Positions 7,996 to 16,879 of a DNA stretch of 64,000 bases are shown in pieces. Positions within the stretch are counted from its first letter, which is position 1; every line of letters starts with the position of its first letter. Source of the DNA: JAJFKX01 sp965230265 (GTDB lineage: Bacteria; Pseudomonadota; Gammaproteobacteria; Xanthomonadales; Wenzhouxiangellaceae); the NCBI GenBank assembly GCA_965230265.1, contig OZ245999.1:620001-684000 (forward strand), given 5' to 3'. The translations under genes were made by a program, and so were the position numbers. The notes under the pieces were generated by a model. The model saw only the letters and a list, made by a program, of their open reading frames with translations. It had not been told where the DNA came from and searched no databases.

Positions 7996-9420
7996 CTACA
8001 GTGTTTTTACGCCTGCGACCAGTTCTTGTGCCATTTTCTGCGCATCACCAAATAACATCTGAGAATTATCGCCAGTGAACAGACGGTTCTCGATACCTGC
8101 AAAGCCGGTGCCGCGTCCACGTTTGATAATGATGACATTTTTGGCATGATCCACATTCAGAATCGGCATGCCGTAGATTGGACTGCTGGCATCATCCCGT
8201 GCAGATGGATTGACCACATCGTTGGCGCCAATTACCAATGCCACATCTGCCTGACTGAACTGCTCGTTGATGTCTTCCAGATCTTCAATCAGGTCATAAG
8301 GCACGCCTGCCTCAGCCAGCAGTACGTTCATATGCCCAGGCATACGGCCTGCCACCGGATGAATGGCAAAGCGAACACGAACACCGCGTTTTTGCAGTAC
8401 CTGGGTTAGTTCCCAGATACGATGCTGAGCCTGAGCAACGGCCATGCCATAACCAGGCACAATAATCACGTTTTCGGCGTAAGCCATCAAAATGGCGCCA
8501 TCGACAGCTTCAATAGCCTGCATGGTGCCGCCACCTTCATCTGCCGGGCCACCATCATCACCTGTGCCAAAGCCGGAGAACAATACATTGCTCAATGGCC
8601 GGTTCATGGCTTTGGCCATCAGCTGGGTTAACAACGTACCTGCAGCACCAACCACCACGCCGGCAATCATCATTGCCGGAATATTCAACACATAGCCTTC
8701 AAAACCAACGGCCAAACCTGTCAGCGCGTTATACAGCGAGATCACCACCGGCATATCAGCACCACCAATAGGAACGGTCATCGCCAGACCGACAATCAAT
8801 GCCAATACAAAGAATGCCAGGATCAACATATTCAGGGAGACAACCTCATTGTGATAACCAATCACAACCAGTACACCGCAAATCACGGTAAGTACAAATA
8901 ACAATAAATTCAGATATTGCTGCCCAGGGAAACGCCAGACCTTGCGCATCCAGCCTTGTAGTTTTGCAAATGCAATCAATGAACCGGAAAATGCAATGGT
9001 GCCAATTAAAGCACCCAAACCGGCGATGCTGTTGGTCAGCAGGCCGACATCGTGCCCACCGCTGACACGCAGCAATTCAACCGCTGCAATGGCTGCGGCT
9101 GAACCGCCGCCCATGCCGTTGTACAGTGCAATCATCTGCGGCATATCGGTCATGGGCACGCGCTTGGCGCTGACCCAAGCCATAATGCTGCTGCTGAGGA
9201 TGGCAATAATCATCAACAGATAGTTGCCACCGACTTCCGGGTGAACAAAAGTCACCAATACCGCCAGACCCATGGCCAGACCAGCCAGCACAATGCCTTT
9301 ACGTGCGGTCACTGGGCTGCTCATCGCGCGCAGGCCCAGAATCAGTACCAGTGCAGCCACAAAATAAGCGGCTGGAATCAGCAATGAAGTAAACCAGGGA
9401 GAGGAGAACAACTCACTCAT
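7996..9420 (-). CDS. pntB: Proton-translocating NAD(P) transhydrogenase, beta subunit
   Basis: PntB supplies most of the membrane domain II and the NADP(H)-binding domain III of the transhydrogenase, which uses the proton gradient to drive hydride transfer from NADH to NADP+. At 474 residues it has the normal length. Residues 1-270 are a series of transmembrane helices ('LLIPAAYFVAALVLILGL' onward). The C-terminal third has the Rossmann-like NADP site: 'VPGYGMAVAQAQH', 'HPVAGRMPGHMNVLLAEA', 'IGANDVVNP' and 'IIIKRGRGTGFAG'. The start overlaps the stop of pntA2 by 4 bp (ATGA), indicating translational coupling. It is the last gene of amgK-murU-pntA1-pntA2-pntB. Confidence 0.97.
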   Translation of the reverse strand: MSELFSSPWFTSLLIPAAYFVAALVLILGLRAMSSPVTARKGIVLAGLAMGLAVLVTFVHPEVGGNYLLMIIAILSSSIMAWVSAKRVPMTDMPQMIALYNGMGGGSAAAIAAVELLRVSGGHDVGLLTNSIAGLGALIGTIAFSGSLIAFAKLQGWMRKVWRFPGQQYLNLLLFVLTVICGVLVVIGYHNEVVSLNMLILAFFVLALIVGLAMTVPIGGADMPVVISLYNALTGLAVGFEGYVLNIPAMMIAGVVVGAAGTLLTQLMAKAMNRPLSNVLFSGFGTGDDGGPADEGGGTMQAIEAVDGAILMAYAENVIIVPGYGMAVAQAQHRIWELTQVLQKRGVRVRFAIHPVAGRMPGHMNVLLAEAGVPYDLIEDLEDINEQFSQADVALVIGANDVVNPSARDDASSPIYGMPILNVDHAKNVIIIKRGRGTGFAGIENRLFTGDNSQMLFGDAQKMAQELVAGVKTL

Positions 9421-9728
9421 GCTTGTTCTCCTTCTTCACTTTTTTTGGGTTGATCACTGCGTTTAAACATTTGCAGCATGCGTTCTGTGACAACATAGCC
9501 ACCGACGACATTGCCAGCGCCTAAAAATACGGCGATAAAACCGATGGTCTGTTCCAGCAGGCCTTCGGCTTGACCAAGTGCCACCATGGCACCCACTAGT
9601 ACGATACCGTGGATAAAGTTAGAACCGGACATTAATGGGGTATGCAATACGGCCGGGACCTTTGCAATAACCTCATAACCAGCAACGGCCGCCAACATCA
9701 GGATATACAGCGCTAAAAATCCTTCCAT
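9417..9728 (-). CDS. pntA2: NAD(P) transhydrogenase alpha subunit, membrane part (split alpha, part 2)
   Basis: A 103-residue protein with three hydrophobic helices ('LALYILMLAAVAGYEVI', 'FIHGIVLVGAMVALGQA', 'TIGFIAVFLGAGNVVGGYVV') and a basic C-terminus ('MLQMFKRSDQPKK'). It corresponds to the membrane segment at the C-terminal end of the single-chain E. coli PntA. A separate gene for this part, as here, is the arrangement of Rhodospirillum rubrum and many other proteobacteria. It sits 2 bp after pntA1 and overlaps pntB by 4 bp, so the three subunits are probably made together. Confidence 0.95.
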   Translation of the reverse strand: MEGFLALYILMLAAVAGYEVIAKVPAVLHTPLMSGSNFIHGIVLVGAMVALGQAEGLLEQTIGFIAVFLGAGNVVGGYVVTERMLQMFKRSDQPKKSEEGEQA

Positions 9729-9730
9729 GC

Positions 9731-10861
9731 TTATTCTCCGGTTTTATCCGCAAAAAACGGGTGTACTATTTTGCCATCGTGACTGAGCATGCAGCCTTTG
9801 ATCACTTCATCTTCCAGATCGGGTGCGACGTTGCCGTCTTCATCAATCACCAGCTTCAGCAGTTCCAACACGTTACGTGCGTACATTTCGCTGGCATGCA
9901 GTGGTGAGCGACTGGCCAAATTCAGGGGGCCGGCAATGCTAACGCCGTTGTGGACAATGTCATGGTTCGGCTGGGTTAAAACACAGTTGCCACCGGTTTC
10001 AGCAGCCAGGTCAACAATGACACTACCCGACTGCATACCATCGACCATGGCTTCGGTAATAATCTTTGGTGCTGGACGACCAGGAATAGCTGCAGTACTG
10101 ACCACGACGTCGGCGCGTGACAAGTGTTCAGCCAGCACATCAGCTTGTTGTTGTTTCTCATCGTCGGTCAATTCACGTGCATAACCGCCTTCACCTTCGG
10201 CATTGACACCAGTGTCAATCATTCGCGCACCCAGAGACTGTACCTGCTCACGGGCAGCGGCTCGAATGTCATAGGCTTCTACCTGTGCGCCCAAACGCCG
10301 TGCGGTAGCAATGGCCTGCAAACCGGCAACACCAGCACCAATGACCACAACCTTGGATGGACGTAAGGTGCCAGCAGCAGTGGTCAGCATGGGGAACAGG
10401 CGTGGAGATAAATCGGCTGCGATTAATACCGCCTGATAGCCAGCAATGGTTGCCTGGGATGATAATACATCCATACTTTGCGCACGAGTAATGCGCGGTA
10501 CCAGTTCCATTGCAAGGCTTTGTTGCTTGCCACTTTTCAGTGCATCCAGCAAGTGCGTGTTTTGGGCGGGCAGCATCATTCCGATCAAGGTGGTATTGGG
10601 TGATACGGTTTGTAACTGCTGAGCGTTTGGCGGTGTAATACAAACCAGCAGATCAGCACCATTCAATGCACCGGCAACATCAGCATGTAAACTGGCGCCT
10701 GCTTTTTCATAAGCGGCATCATCGTAACCAGCAGAAGTCCCTGCGTCGCTTTGAATTTGGATGCTGTTATTTTGGGCAATGAGCTTGCCGCAAGTGGCGG
10801 GGTCAAGGGCAACACGTCGTTCGCCCTCAGTCTGTTCTTTCAAGATGGCAATTGTGGCCAT
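9731..10861 (-). CDS. pntA1: NAD(P) transhydrogenase alpha subunit, soluble NAD-binding part (split alpha, part 1)
   Basis: This 376-residue cytoplasmic domain I binds NAD(H) and belongs to the alanine dehydrogenase/PNT fold. The N-terminal half starts 'IAILKEQTEGERRVALDP'. The Rossmann motif is 'VVVIGAGVAGLQAIATARR', followed by 'EAYDIRAAAREQVQSLGA', and 'TAAIPGRPAPKIIT' and 'VDLAAETGGNC' follow. It ends before any membrane helix, as expected for the split form. It starts about 92 bp after murU on the same strand; a short inverted repeat lies in that gap. Confidence 0.96.
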   Translation of the reverse strand: MATIAILKEQTEGERRVALDPATCGKLIAQNNSIQIQSDAGTSAGYDDAAYEKAGASLHADVAGALNGADLLVCITPPNAQQLQTVSPNTTLIGMMLPAQNTHLLDALKSGKQQSLAMELVPRITRAQSMDVLSSQATIAGYQAVLIAADLSPRLFPMLTTAAGTLRPSKVVVIGAGVAGLQAIATARRLGAQVEAYDIRAAAREQVQSLGARMIDTGVNAEGEGGYARELTDDEKQQQADVLAEHLSRADVVVSTAAIPGRPAPKIITEAMVDGMQSGSVIVDLAAETGGNCVLTQPNHDIVHNGVSIAGPLNLASRSPLHASEMYARNVLELLKLVIDEDGNVAPDLEDEVIKGCMLSHDGKIVHPFFADKTGE

Positions 10862-10928
10862 GAATCTGTTTCTCGTGATTCAACCGAGATGAAGTGTACC
10901 AGCGTGCGTCCCCAGAAACTAATCAGCC

Positions 10929-10950
10929 CAAAAGTTAGGGTCAACTTTTG
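10929..10950. repeat. Inverted repeat between murU and pntA1
   Basis: CAAAAGTT (10929-10936) and AACTTTTG (10943-10950) form a perfect 8-bp stem with a 6-nt loop, immediately after the murU stop. No T-run follows on the minus strand, so it is at best a weak terminator; it could also be an operator or an mRNA-stabilising hairpin for pnt. Confidence 0.4.
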
Positions 10951-10953
10951 AGC

Positions 10954-11637
10954 TTATTTAGCCGAATCCCGGAGCATAGAATCCAGTGTTTGCAAGCGCT
11001 CGGGTGTACCCACATCGATCCACTGATGTTGAACATGTTGTGCAGTTAATTCATCCTGTTCTGCTTTGGCAAACAACAGTGGTGCCAATGGCAGCGGTTG
11101 ATTAAATTCAGTTTGCCCAGAGAAGAAATCTGGATGAAATACACCAACCCCGGCATAGGTTAGGGTGGTGTCATCTTTGCGAGGGTAATAAGCATGTCCG
11201 CCGTGCAGACTGAAATCGCCCTGGGGGTGATGCGGTGGATTGGCGACCAGTAAAATGTGAGCTTGAACCACATTCAGTGTTGTCAGTTCTATCAGTGGGA
11301 AATCTGTCCAGATATCCCCATTGATGAGCATAAACGCTTCATTGCCCAGCATCGGTAATGCCTGCAAAATACCGCCCAGTGTTTCCAGTGCCATGGGTTG
11401 TTCATCAGAATAGCGGATGCTGACGCCATATTGGCTGCCATCGCCCAATCGCTCATGAATCATACCGGCATGATGGCTGGTATTGATAATGATCTCGGTA
11501 ATTCCTGCGCGTTTCAGGTTCTCCAGGTGCCACACAATCAGTGGTTTGCCACCGACTTCCAATAACGGTTTAGGGCAATTATCGGTCAAAGGCCGCATAC
11601 GATCGCCTCGGCCGGCAGCAAGAATCATTGCTCGCAT
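10954..11637 (-). CDS. murU: N-acetylmuramate alpha-1-phosphate uridylyltransferase
   Basis: MurU converts MurNAc-alpha-1-phosphate to UDP-MurNAc in peptidoglycan recycling, bypassing de novo synthesis. The 227-residue protein has the nucleotidyltransferase signature 'MILAAGRGDRMRPLTDNCPK', then 'PLLEVGGKPLI', 'LINGDIWTDF' and 'YAGVGVFHPDFF'. Assignment to MurU rather than glucose-1-phosphate thymidylyltransferase rests on its size and on the overlapping upstream kinase of the AmgK type. The start at 11637 overlaps the amgK end by 13 bp. Confidence 0.93.
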   Translation of the reverse strand: MRAMILAAGRGDRMRPLTDNCPKPLLEVGGKPLIVWHLENLKRAGITEIIINTSHHAGMIHERLGDGSQYGVSIRYSDEQPMALETLGGILQALPMLGNEAFMLINGDIWTDFPLIELTTLNVVQAHILLVANPPHHPQGDFSLHGGHAYYPRKDDTTLTYAGVGVFHPDFFSGQTEFNQPLPLAPLLFAKAEQDELTAQHVQHQWIDVGTPERLQTLDSMLRDSAK

Positions 11638-12605
11638 GGACGTTGCTCCAGCATATTGGTTAAGGCTTGGGTTTCCGGGTACAAAGCAGCAGTCTCCATT
11701 ACATAAGCATAAAAGCGGGGCATCAAACCAATATAGCTGGTTTTACCATCACGATACGCCAACCGGGCAAAAATACCCAGTACTTTTAAATTGCGTTGTA
11801 AACCCATCCAGTCGCACCAGCGTAACCAGTGTTCGCTGCTAATGGCTAGCTGCAGCTGCAGCCGCTGTTGTTCATACCATTCCAGCACTTGCGGCCTGGG
11901 CCAGCTGATGTACCGATCCAGTACCCAGGAAATAAGATCGTAAGTGATCGGGCCACGCACAGCGTCCTGGTAATCAATAATGCCTGGGTTGTTATGCGTC
12001 GTCTGTAAAACATTACAGCTGTGAAAATCACGATGTACAAATACCTGGGGTTGAACCAGCGCCATGGTAATTAATTGCTGGCAGATAACGCCCCACTGCA
12101 GCTGTTCGCTTTGCGCCAATGGCAATTGGCAATGGCTGGGGGCATACCACTCGGAGAATAGATCCAGTTCCTGCTGCAAACGGGCTTGATCGTAATCCGG
12201 TAAACCGGTGACATCCACAGAGGTAGCAAATTTGCTAAGCACATCAAAGATCGGTTGATACTGTTGACTGGCTTGTTGTTGCGATACAACATCGCGATAT
12301 AAACCATCACCTAAGTCTTCGAGTAGCAAAAAACCGCTTTGTAAATCCTCAGCGATAATTTCCGGGGCATGCAATTTAGCGCTGCGCAGGCGTCGGGTGA
12401 CATCGACAAAAGGCCGGCAGTCTTCCAGCTCGGGTGGGGCGTCCATTACGATCCAGCTTTTTTGCCCGGTGCTCAGCCTGAAGTAGCGTCGATTGCTGGC
12501 ATCGCCAGTTACTGGTTCGACATCAAAATCAATGTCCAGTTGCTTTCGCGCCCAAGAGACCAACTGGGCATTGCGCGTATTGTTTAGACAGATTTGTTGA
12601 GGCAT
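11625..12605 (-). CDS. amgK: N-acetylmuramate/N-acetylglucosamine 1-kinase (anomeric sugar kinase)
   Basis: AmgK phosphorylates the anomeric carbon of recycled MurNAc (and GlcNAc), feeding MurU. The 326-residue protein has the aminoglycoside-phosphotransferase fold: 'DASNRRYFRL' (nucleotide loop), 'LLLEDLGDG' (hinge), the catalytic loop 'VHRDFHSCNVL' and the metal-binding 'GIIDYQDAVRGP'. The ATG at 12605 is used; an in-frame TTG at 12632 would add nine residues and neither start has a convincing ribosome site. The pair amgK-murU is the typical arrangement in pseudomonads and other gammaproteobacteria lacking the NagZ-to-MurQ route; presence of the pair predicts intrinsic fosfomycin tolerance by inference only. 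Confidence 0.92.
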   Translation of the reverse strand: MPQQICLNNTRNAQLVSWARKQLDIDFDVEPVTGDASNRRYFRLSTGQKSWIVMDAPPELEDCRPFVDVTRRLRSAKLHAPEIIAEDLQSGFLLLEDLGDGLYRDVVSQQQASQQYQPIFDVLSKFATSVDVTGLPDYDQARLQQELDLFSEWYAPSHCQLPLAQSEQLQWGVICQQLITMALVQPQVFVHRDFHSCNVLQTTHNNPGIIDYQDAVRGPITYDLISWVLDRYISWPRPQVLEWYEQQRLQLQLAISSEHWLRWCDWMGLQRNLKVLGIFARLAYRDGKTSYIGLMPRFYAYVMETAALYPETQALTNMLEQRPCEQ

Positions 12606-12762
12606 GTAGGGATTGTAATGCAAACTGCTCAACTCTACTTTTTTCAGGTGCTATGTCAGCTTCAATCCGGTCATAGTGACCTCATTAGCGGTAAGTCATT
12701 CCTCCATTTTGGGTGATTAGGCGAGCTGTTTATCAGTCACGTCATTGGCATCGCCTGCTTTA

Positions 12763-12787
12763 AATAGTACAATTTCAGTCTTATATA
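12763..12787. promoter_or_regulatory. Candidate promoter/operator for the suf operon
   Basis: An AT-rich element reads AATAGTACAATTTCAGTCTT across 12763-12782. It partly resembles the IscR type 1 site: the right half 'CAGTC' and the terminal TAT match, the left half is degraded. It overlaps TTTAAA/TTATAT promoter-like hexamers spaced 16 bp apart. Its position about 45-65 bp before the Rrf2 regulator start fits autoregulation by the Fe-S sensor, but the sequence match is weak. Confidence 0.25.
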
Positions 12788-12828
12788 GATGGTATTGCGT
12801 CAATTTCTACTGCATTGGCAGAAACGCT

Positions 12829-13302
12829 GTGTTTAAAATCAACAAACTAACCGACTATGCCATGCTGGTCATTACCCGTCTGGCGGAGCGTCCCAGGGCA
12901 TTATTATCGGCTCAGCAGTTAGCCGAAGAATGCCATTTGGAATTGCCGACTGTCAGCAAAGTATTGAAGTTGCTGTGTAAGGCAAACTTATTGAACTCGG
13001 TACGTGGAGCACAGGGTGGGTATCGATTAGAACGCTCTGCTGAGCAAATCAGTGTCACTGATGTCATTAGTGCCATTGAGGGGCCAATGGGTGTTACGCA
13101 GTGCAGTAGCGAGCCAGGTAGCTGCAGTCACGAGTCCGTTTGTCAGCTACGTGGAAATTGGCACGTCATCGACCATGAAATTCATCGGTTGTTGGATAAC
13201 CTGAGTATCGCTGATATGCGTCGACCGTTACCAAATATGGAAAATGGGCTGTTGGGCAAAACATCGTCAACAGTGCCGATTAAACTTGAGCACCAAACAT
13301 AA
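12829..13302 (+). CDS. Rrf2-family Fe-S-responsive regulator of the suf operon
   Basis: A 157-residue winged-helix repressor of the IscR/SufR type that heads the suf operon and is expected to sense Fe-S status. The N-terminal 'KINKLTDYAMLVI' and helix-turn-helix ('SAQQLAEECHLELPTVSKVL') are followed by the wing 'GAQGGYRL'. Three cysteines that could bind a cluster are visible in 'TQCSSEPGSCSHESVCQL'. The GTG start at 12829 matches the usual family N-terminus; longer readings from an upstream TTG at 12745 add 28 unrelated residues. It ends 4 bp before sufB. Autoregulation of the operon is inferred from the family. Confidence 0.92.
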   Translation: MFKINKLTDYAMLVITRLAERPRALLSAQQLAEECHLELPTVSKVLKLLCKANLLNSVRGAQGGYRLERSAEQISVTDVISAIEGPMGVTQCSSEPGSCSHESVCQLRGNWHVIDHEIHRLLDNLSIADMRRPLPNMENGLLGKTSSTVPIKLEHQT

Positions 13303-13306
13303 CATC

Positions 13307-14749
13307 ATGAGCAACGCACATATTGAGCAATTGATCGAGGGTCGCTATAAGCACGGCTTTGTCACAGACATTGATTCTGACACGGTAGCGCCGGGTTTGA
13401 ATGAAGATGTGATCCGTTTTATCTCGGCCAAAAAACAAGAGCCAGAATGGCTCACCGAATGGCGATTGGAAGCCTATCGTCATTGGTTGACCATGCAAGC
13501 CCCGGATTGGGCCAAGCTGAATATACCGGGTATTGATTTTCAGGCAATTTCCTATTATTCCGCGCCGAAAAAAGAATCAGACAAACCGCAAAGCCTTGAT
13601 GAGGTTGACCCCAAACTATTGGAAACCTATGACAAGCTGGGTGTGCCACTGCATGAACGGGCACGACTGGCTGGTGTTGCGGTTGATGCGGTATTCGATT
13701 CGGTTTCTGTAACGACCACATTCAAGGAGAAGCTGCGTGATGTGGGCGTGATTTTTTGTTCGTTTTCAGAAGCTGTCAAAGATCACCCCGAGCTGGTTAA
13801 AAAATACCTGGGTACGGTTGTACCCACTTCGGATAACTTTTTTGCTGCATTAAATTCTGCAGTCTTTACTGACGGTTCATTTGTGTACATTCCCGAAGGT
13901 GTACGCTGCCCGATGGAACTATCGACTTATTTCCGTATTAATGCCATCAATACCGGTCAGTTTGAACGTACGTTGATTATTGCCGATAAAGCCAGCCATG
14001 TCAGTTACCTGGAAGGTTGTACTGCACCAATGCGTGATGAAAACCAGCTGCATGCTGCTGTGGTGGAACTGGTTGCGTTGGATGACGCGGAAATCAAATA
14101 TTCCACGGTACAAAATTGGTATCCCGGCGATGAAAACGGTAAAGGCGGTATTTATAACTTTGTCACCAAGCGAGGTGACTGTCAGGGTGATAACTCGCGA
14201 ATTTCCTGGACACAGGTAGAAACGGGTTCAGCCATTACCTGGAAATATCCCAGTTGTGTGCTGCGTGGTGATAACGCTTCGGGTGAATTTTATTCAGTGG
14301 CGTTAACACATAATTACCAGCAGGCCGATACCGGTACCAAAATGATTCATCTGGGTAAAAACACCAAAAGCCGGATTATTTCCAAAGGTATTTCTGCAGG
14401 ACATGGTCAAAACAGCTATCGCGGTCTGGTCCAGGTGGGCAAGACTGCCGAGAAGGCACGTAATTTTACGCAGTGCGACTCCTTGCTGATTGGCAAGCAA
14501 TGCGGAGCACATACCTTTCCCTACATAGAAAGCAAAAACCCAAGTGCCAAAGTTGAGCATGAAGCAACCACGTCGCGAATTGGCGAAGATCAAATGTTCT
14601 ATTGTCAAAGCCGTGGTCTGGATGAAGAAACTGCAGTTGCCATGATCGTTAATGGTTTTTGCAAAGAAGTTTTTAATGAGCTGCCGATGGAATTTGCAGT
14701 AGAAGCCCGGGCTTTGCTTGAAGTGAGCCTGGAAGGCGCTGTTGGATAA
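13307..14749 (+). CDS. sufB: Fe-S cluster assembly scaffold SufB
   Basis: SufB, with SufC and SufD, forms the SufBC2D scaffold on which Fe-S clusters are built in the cytoplasm. The 480-residue protein shows the family segments 'YKHGFVTDIDSDT', 'SYYSAPKK', 'VFTDGSFVYIPEGVRCPMEL', 'LEGCTAPM', 'QNWYPGDENGKGGIYNFVTK', 'HLGKNTKSRIISKGISAG' and 'QCDSLLIGKQCGAHTFPY'. The cysteine in 'KQCGAHTFPY' corresponds to the one implicated in sulfur acceptance in E. coli SufB. ATG 13307 follows the regulator stop by 4 bp; upstream in-frame codons encode the regulator in another frame. Confidence 0.97.
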   Translation: MSNAHIEQLIEGRYKHGFVTDIDSDTVAPGLNEDVIRFISAKKQEPEWLTEWRLEAYRHWLTMQAPDWAKLNIPGIDFQAISYYSAPKKESDKPQSLDEVDPKLLETYDKLGVPLHERARLAGVAVDAVFDSVSVTTTFKEKLRDVGVIFCSFSEAVKDHPELVKKYLGTVVPTSDNFFAALNSAVFTDGSFVYIPEGVRCPMELSTYFRINAINTGQFERTLIIADKASHVSYLEGCTAPMRDENQLHAAVVELVALDDAEIKYSTVQNWYPGDENGKGGIYNFVTKRGDCQGDNSRISWTQVETGSAITWKYPSCVLRGDNASGEFYSVALTHNYQQADTGTKMIHLGKNTKSRIISKGISAGHGQNSYRGLVQVGKTAEKARNFTQCDSLLIGKQCGAHTFPYIESKNPSAKVEHEATTSRIGEDQMFYCQSRGLDEETAVAMIVNGFCKEVFNELPMEFAVEARALLEVSLEGAVG

Positions 14750-14825
14750 TTGATTAAGTGCCGAGTGAAATTCCCAGGTTGCTTGGGCTGCCTGGCTTTA
14801 CTCTTGAAACCTGGAACTATCTGAA

Positions 14826-15599
14826 ATGTTGAAAATTACTAATCTGCATGCCGAAGTTGACGGCAAGGCAATTTTGAAAGGCCTGGATCTGGAAATTAAC
14901 CCCGGTGAGGTACACGCCATCATGGGTCCAAATGGCGCAGGTAAGTCTACTTTGGGTAATGTTTTGGCTGGGCGTGATGGCTTTGATGTCACCGATGGCA
15001 ACATTGAGTTTGTCGGTCAGGATTTATTGACTTTGGGGCCGGACGAACGAGCCGTTGCCGGTTTATTTCTGGCATTCCAATATCCGGTTGCGATACCGGG
15101 GGTGAACAATGCGTATTTTCTGCGCACGGCCTTAAATGCACAGCGGACGGCCCGTGGTGAACCAGAGCTTGATGCAATGGGTTTTATGCGTTTGGCCCGT
15201 GAGCAGACCAAAATTCTGGAAATGGATGACAAACTGTTACAGCGTGCGGTTAACGATGGTTTTTCCGGGGGGGAGAAAAAGCGCAACGAAATTCTACAAA
15301 TGGCAGTCCTGCAACCCAAGCTGGCGGTGTTGGATGAAACCGATTCCGGTCTGGATATTGATGCCTTAAGAATTGTTTCCGAAGGGGTCAACCGCCTGCG
15401 CGATCCACAACGCTCGATGATTGTCATTACCCATTATCAGCGTCTGTTAGAGCATATTGTGCCGGATAAGGTACATGTATTGGCTGACGGTAAAATTGTC
15501 GCTTCAGGTGATAAATCCTTGGCCCTTAAGCTGGAAGAACAAGGTTACGCCTGGTTGCGCAATGAAGGTTCAGAGCAACAGGCCAGAAAGGCATCTTGA
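14826..15599 (+). CDS. sufC: Fe-S assembly ATPase SufC
   Basis: SufC is the ABC-type ATPase of the SufBC2D scaffold; it is cytoplasmic and not a transporter. The 257-residue protein contains Walker A 'MGPNGAGKSTL', Q-loop 'FLAFQYPVAIPG', the SufC-type signature 'FSGGEKKRNEI', Walker B 'LAVLDETDSGLD' (with the D-loop) and switch 'VITHYQRLL'. It begins 76 bp after sufB, the largest gap in the operon, without a visible terminator or promoter in between, and its stop is next to the sufD start. Confidence 0.97.
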   Translation: MLKITNLHAEVDGKAILKGLDLEINPGEVHAIMGPNGAGKSTLGNVLAGRDGFDVTDGNIEFVGQDLLTLGPDERAVAGLFLAFQYPVAIPGVNNAYFLRTALNAQRTARGEPELDAMGFMRLAREQTKILEMDDKLLQRAVNDGFSGGEKKRNEILQMAVLQPKLAVLDETDSGLDIDALRIVSEGVNRLRDPQRSMIVITHYQRLLEHIVPDKVHVLADGKIVASGDKSLALKLEEQGYAWLRNEGSEQQARKAS

Positions 15600-15601
15600 A
15601 C

Positions 15602-16879
15602 ATGAGCGCACTATTGGACAAGTTGCTGCAGACTGAGCTAAGCAGTGATGATGAAGTGCTGCAGGTATTGCGCCAAAAAGCACAAAAAAACGTGCTGCAA
15701 TATGGTTTGCCAAGCCTGCGCGATGAGCGTTGGAAATACACCTCTTTGAAGTTGCTGGAACGACGCGATTACAGTGAGTTTAATGAAGTAGATCAAGGCG
15801 CTGCCATTGAGCAGGCCAAATCGATTATAGAGGGTTGCCCCGGTGTCGGCTGGGTGGTGTTTGCTGGTGATCATTGTTTGTTATCGGGCTCATTTGAGTG
15901 GCTGCACAGTTTGGCTGATCTGCTTAGCGATGGAATGGACAAAACGCAGCAGATTTTTATCGCAGATGAACAGGTTAAGGCAGGTAGTACAGATGGTTTT
16001 ATTTGGTTGAACCTGGCTCGCAGCCAATCGGGCCTGGTGCTGAATTTGCCAGATGATCTAAAAATAGACCAACCATTGCATATCGTTTATTTGAATGGCA
16101 ATGATGAAAATCCGGTTGCTTCGAATATTCGTCACCATTGGAAACTGGGCAAAAACGCCAAACTGGACATCGTTGAACATTATTATCAAAGTGATGCCGG
16201 GCTAAGCAATATTTATCGCACCATTGAGCTGGATAAAAGTAGTCAGCTTAATTGGGTGGCGTTACAACATAGCGGTAACGATTTTGCATTGCTGCAGCAC
16301 AGTCATGTTCAGCAACATGCTAACAGTGTCTGTCGGCAGTGGGTGCTGGATTTGGGCGCTCGTCTGACACGACAGGAAACCCGGGTTGACCTGGCCGGTG
16401 AGCAATCTGATTATGAATATGCAGGCTTGTTGCTGGGCCAGCAGCGCCAGCATCGTGATCAGCACGTGTTGGTTCAGCACAATGCAAAACGGTGCACCAG
16501 TCAGCAAAGTTATCGCAGTGTGTTGGATGGTCATGCACGCGGTGTCGTCAATACGGCGGCCAAAGTGGCAGCCGGTGCAGATGGCAGTGATGTGCAGCAA
16601 AATACCGCCAGTTTGTTATTAAGCAATAACGCTGAAATGGATGCCAAGCCGGAACTGGAAATCCACGCTGATGAGGTGGTTGCCAGCCATGGCGCGACCA
16701 TAGGTCAATTGGATGAAGAGGCTTTATTTTACCTGAACAGCCGGGGCATTAAACAAGACCAGGCCAGACAAATTCTGATTGGTGGGTTTGTGGGGGCAAT
16801 TGTGGAGTCAATGGATCATGAAGTGTTGCGCGAGCATGCCAATGAGCTGGTCAGCAAGCAATTGGAGCGGCTGTTATGA
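15602..16879 (+). CDS. sufD: Fe-S assembly scaffold subunit SufD
   Basis: SufD is the SufB paralog in SufBC2D and is needed for iron acquisition by the complex. The 425-residue protein has the N-terminal helical part ('RDERWKYTSLKLL') and the C-terminal beta-helix with 'DGHARGVVNTAAKVAAGA', 'LLLSNNAEMDAKPELEI', 'ADEVVASHGATIGQLDEEA' and 'FYLNSRGI'. The conserved histidine of the SufB-SufD interface site is in 'VASHGAT'. ATG 15602 is chosen; TTG 15596 overlapping the sufC stop is an alternative. Its stop overlaps the sufS start (ATGA). Confidence 0.97.
   Translation: MSALLDKLLQTELSSDDEVLQVLRQKAQKNVLQYGLPSLRDERWKYTSLKLLERRDYSEFNEVDQGAAIEQAKSIIEGCPGVGWVVFAGDHCLLSGSFEWLHSLADLLSDGMDKTQQIFIADEQVKAGSTDGFIWLNLARSQSGLVLNLPDDLKIDQPLHIVYLNGNDENPVASNIRHHWKLGKNAKLDIVEHYYQSDAGLSNIYRTIELDKSSQLNWVALQHSGNDFALLQHSHVQQHANSVCRQWVLDLGARLTRQETRVDLAGEQSDYEYAGLLLGQQRQHRDQHVLVQHNAKRCTSQQSYRSVLDGHARGVVNTAAKVAAGADGSDVQQNTASLLLSNNAEMDAKPELEIHADEVVASHGATIGQLDEEALFYLNSRGIKQDQARQILIGGFVGAIVESMDHEVLREHANELVSKQLERLL

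Noticed and set aside
12745..12828. 28-residue N-terminal extension of the Rrf2 regulator
   Set aside because: It starts with TTG, covers the promoter-like region and is not seen in the family.
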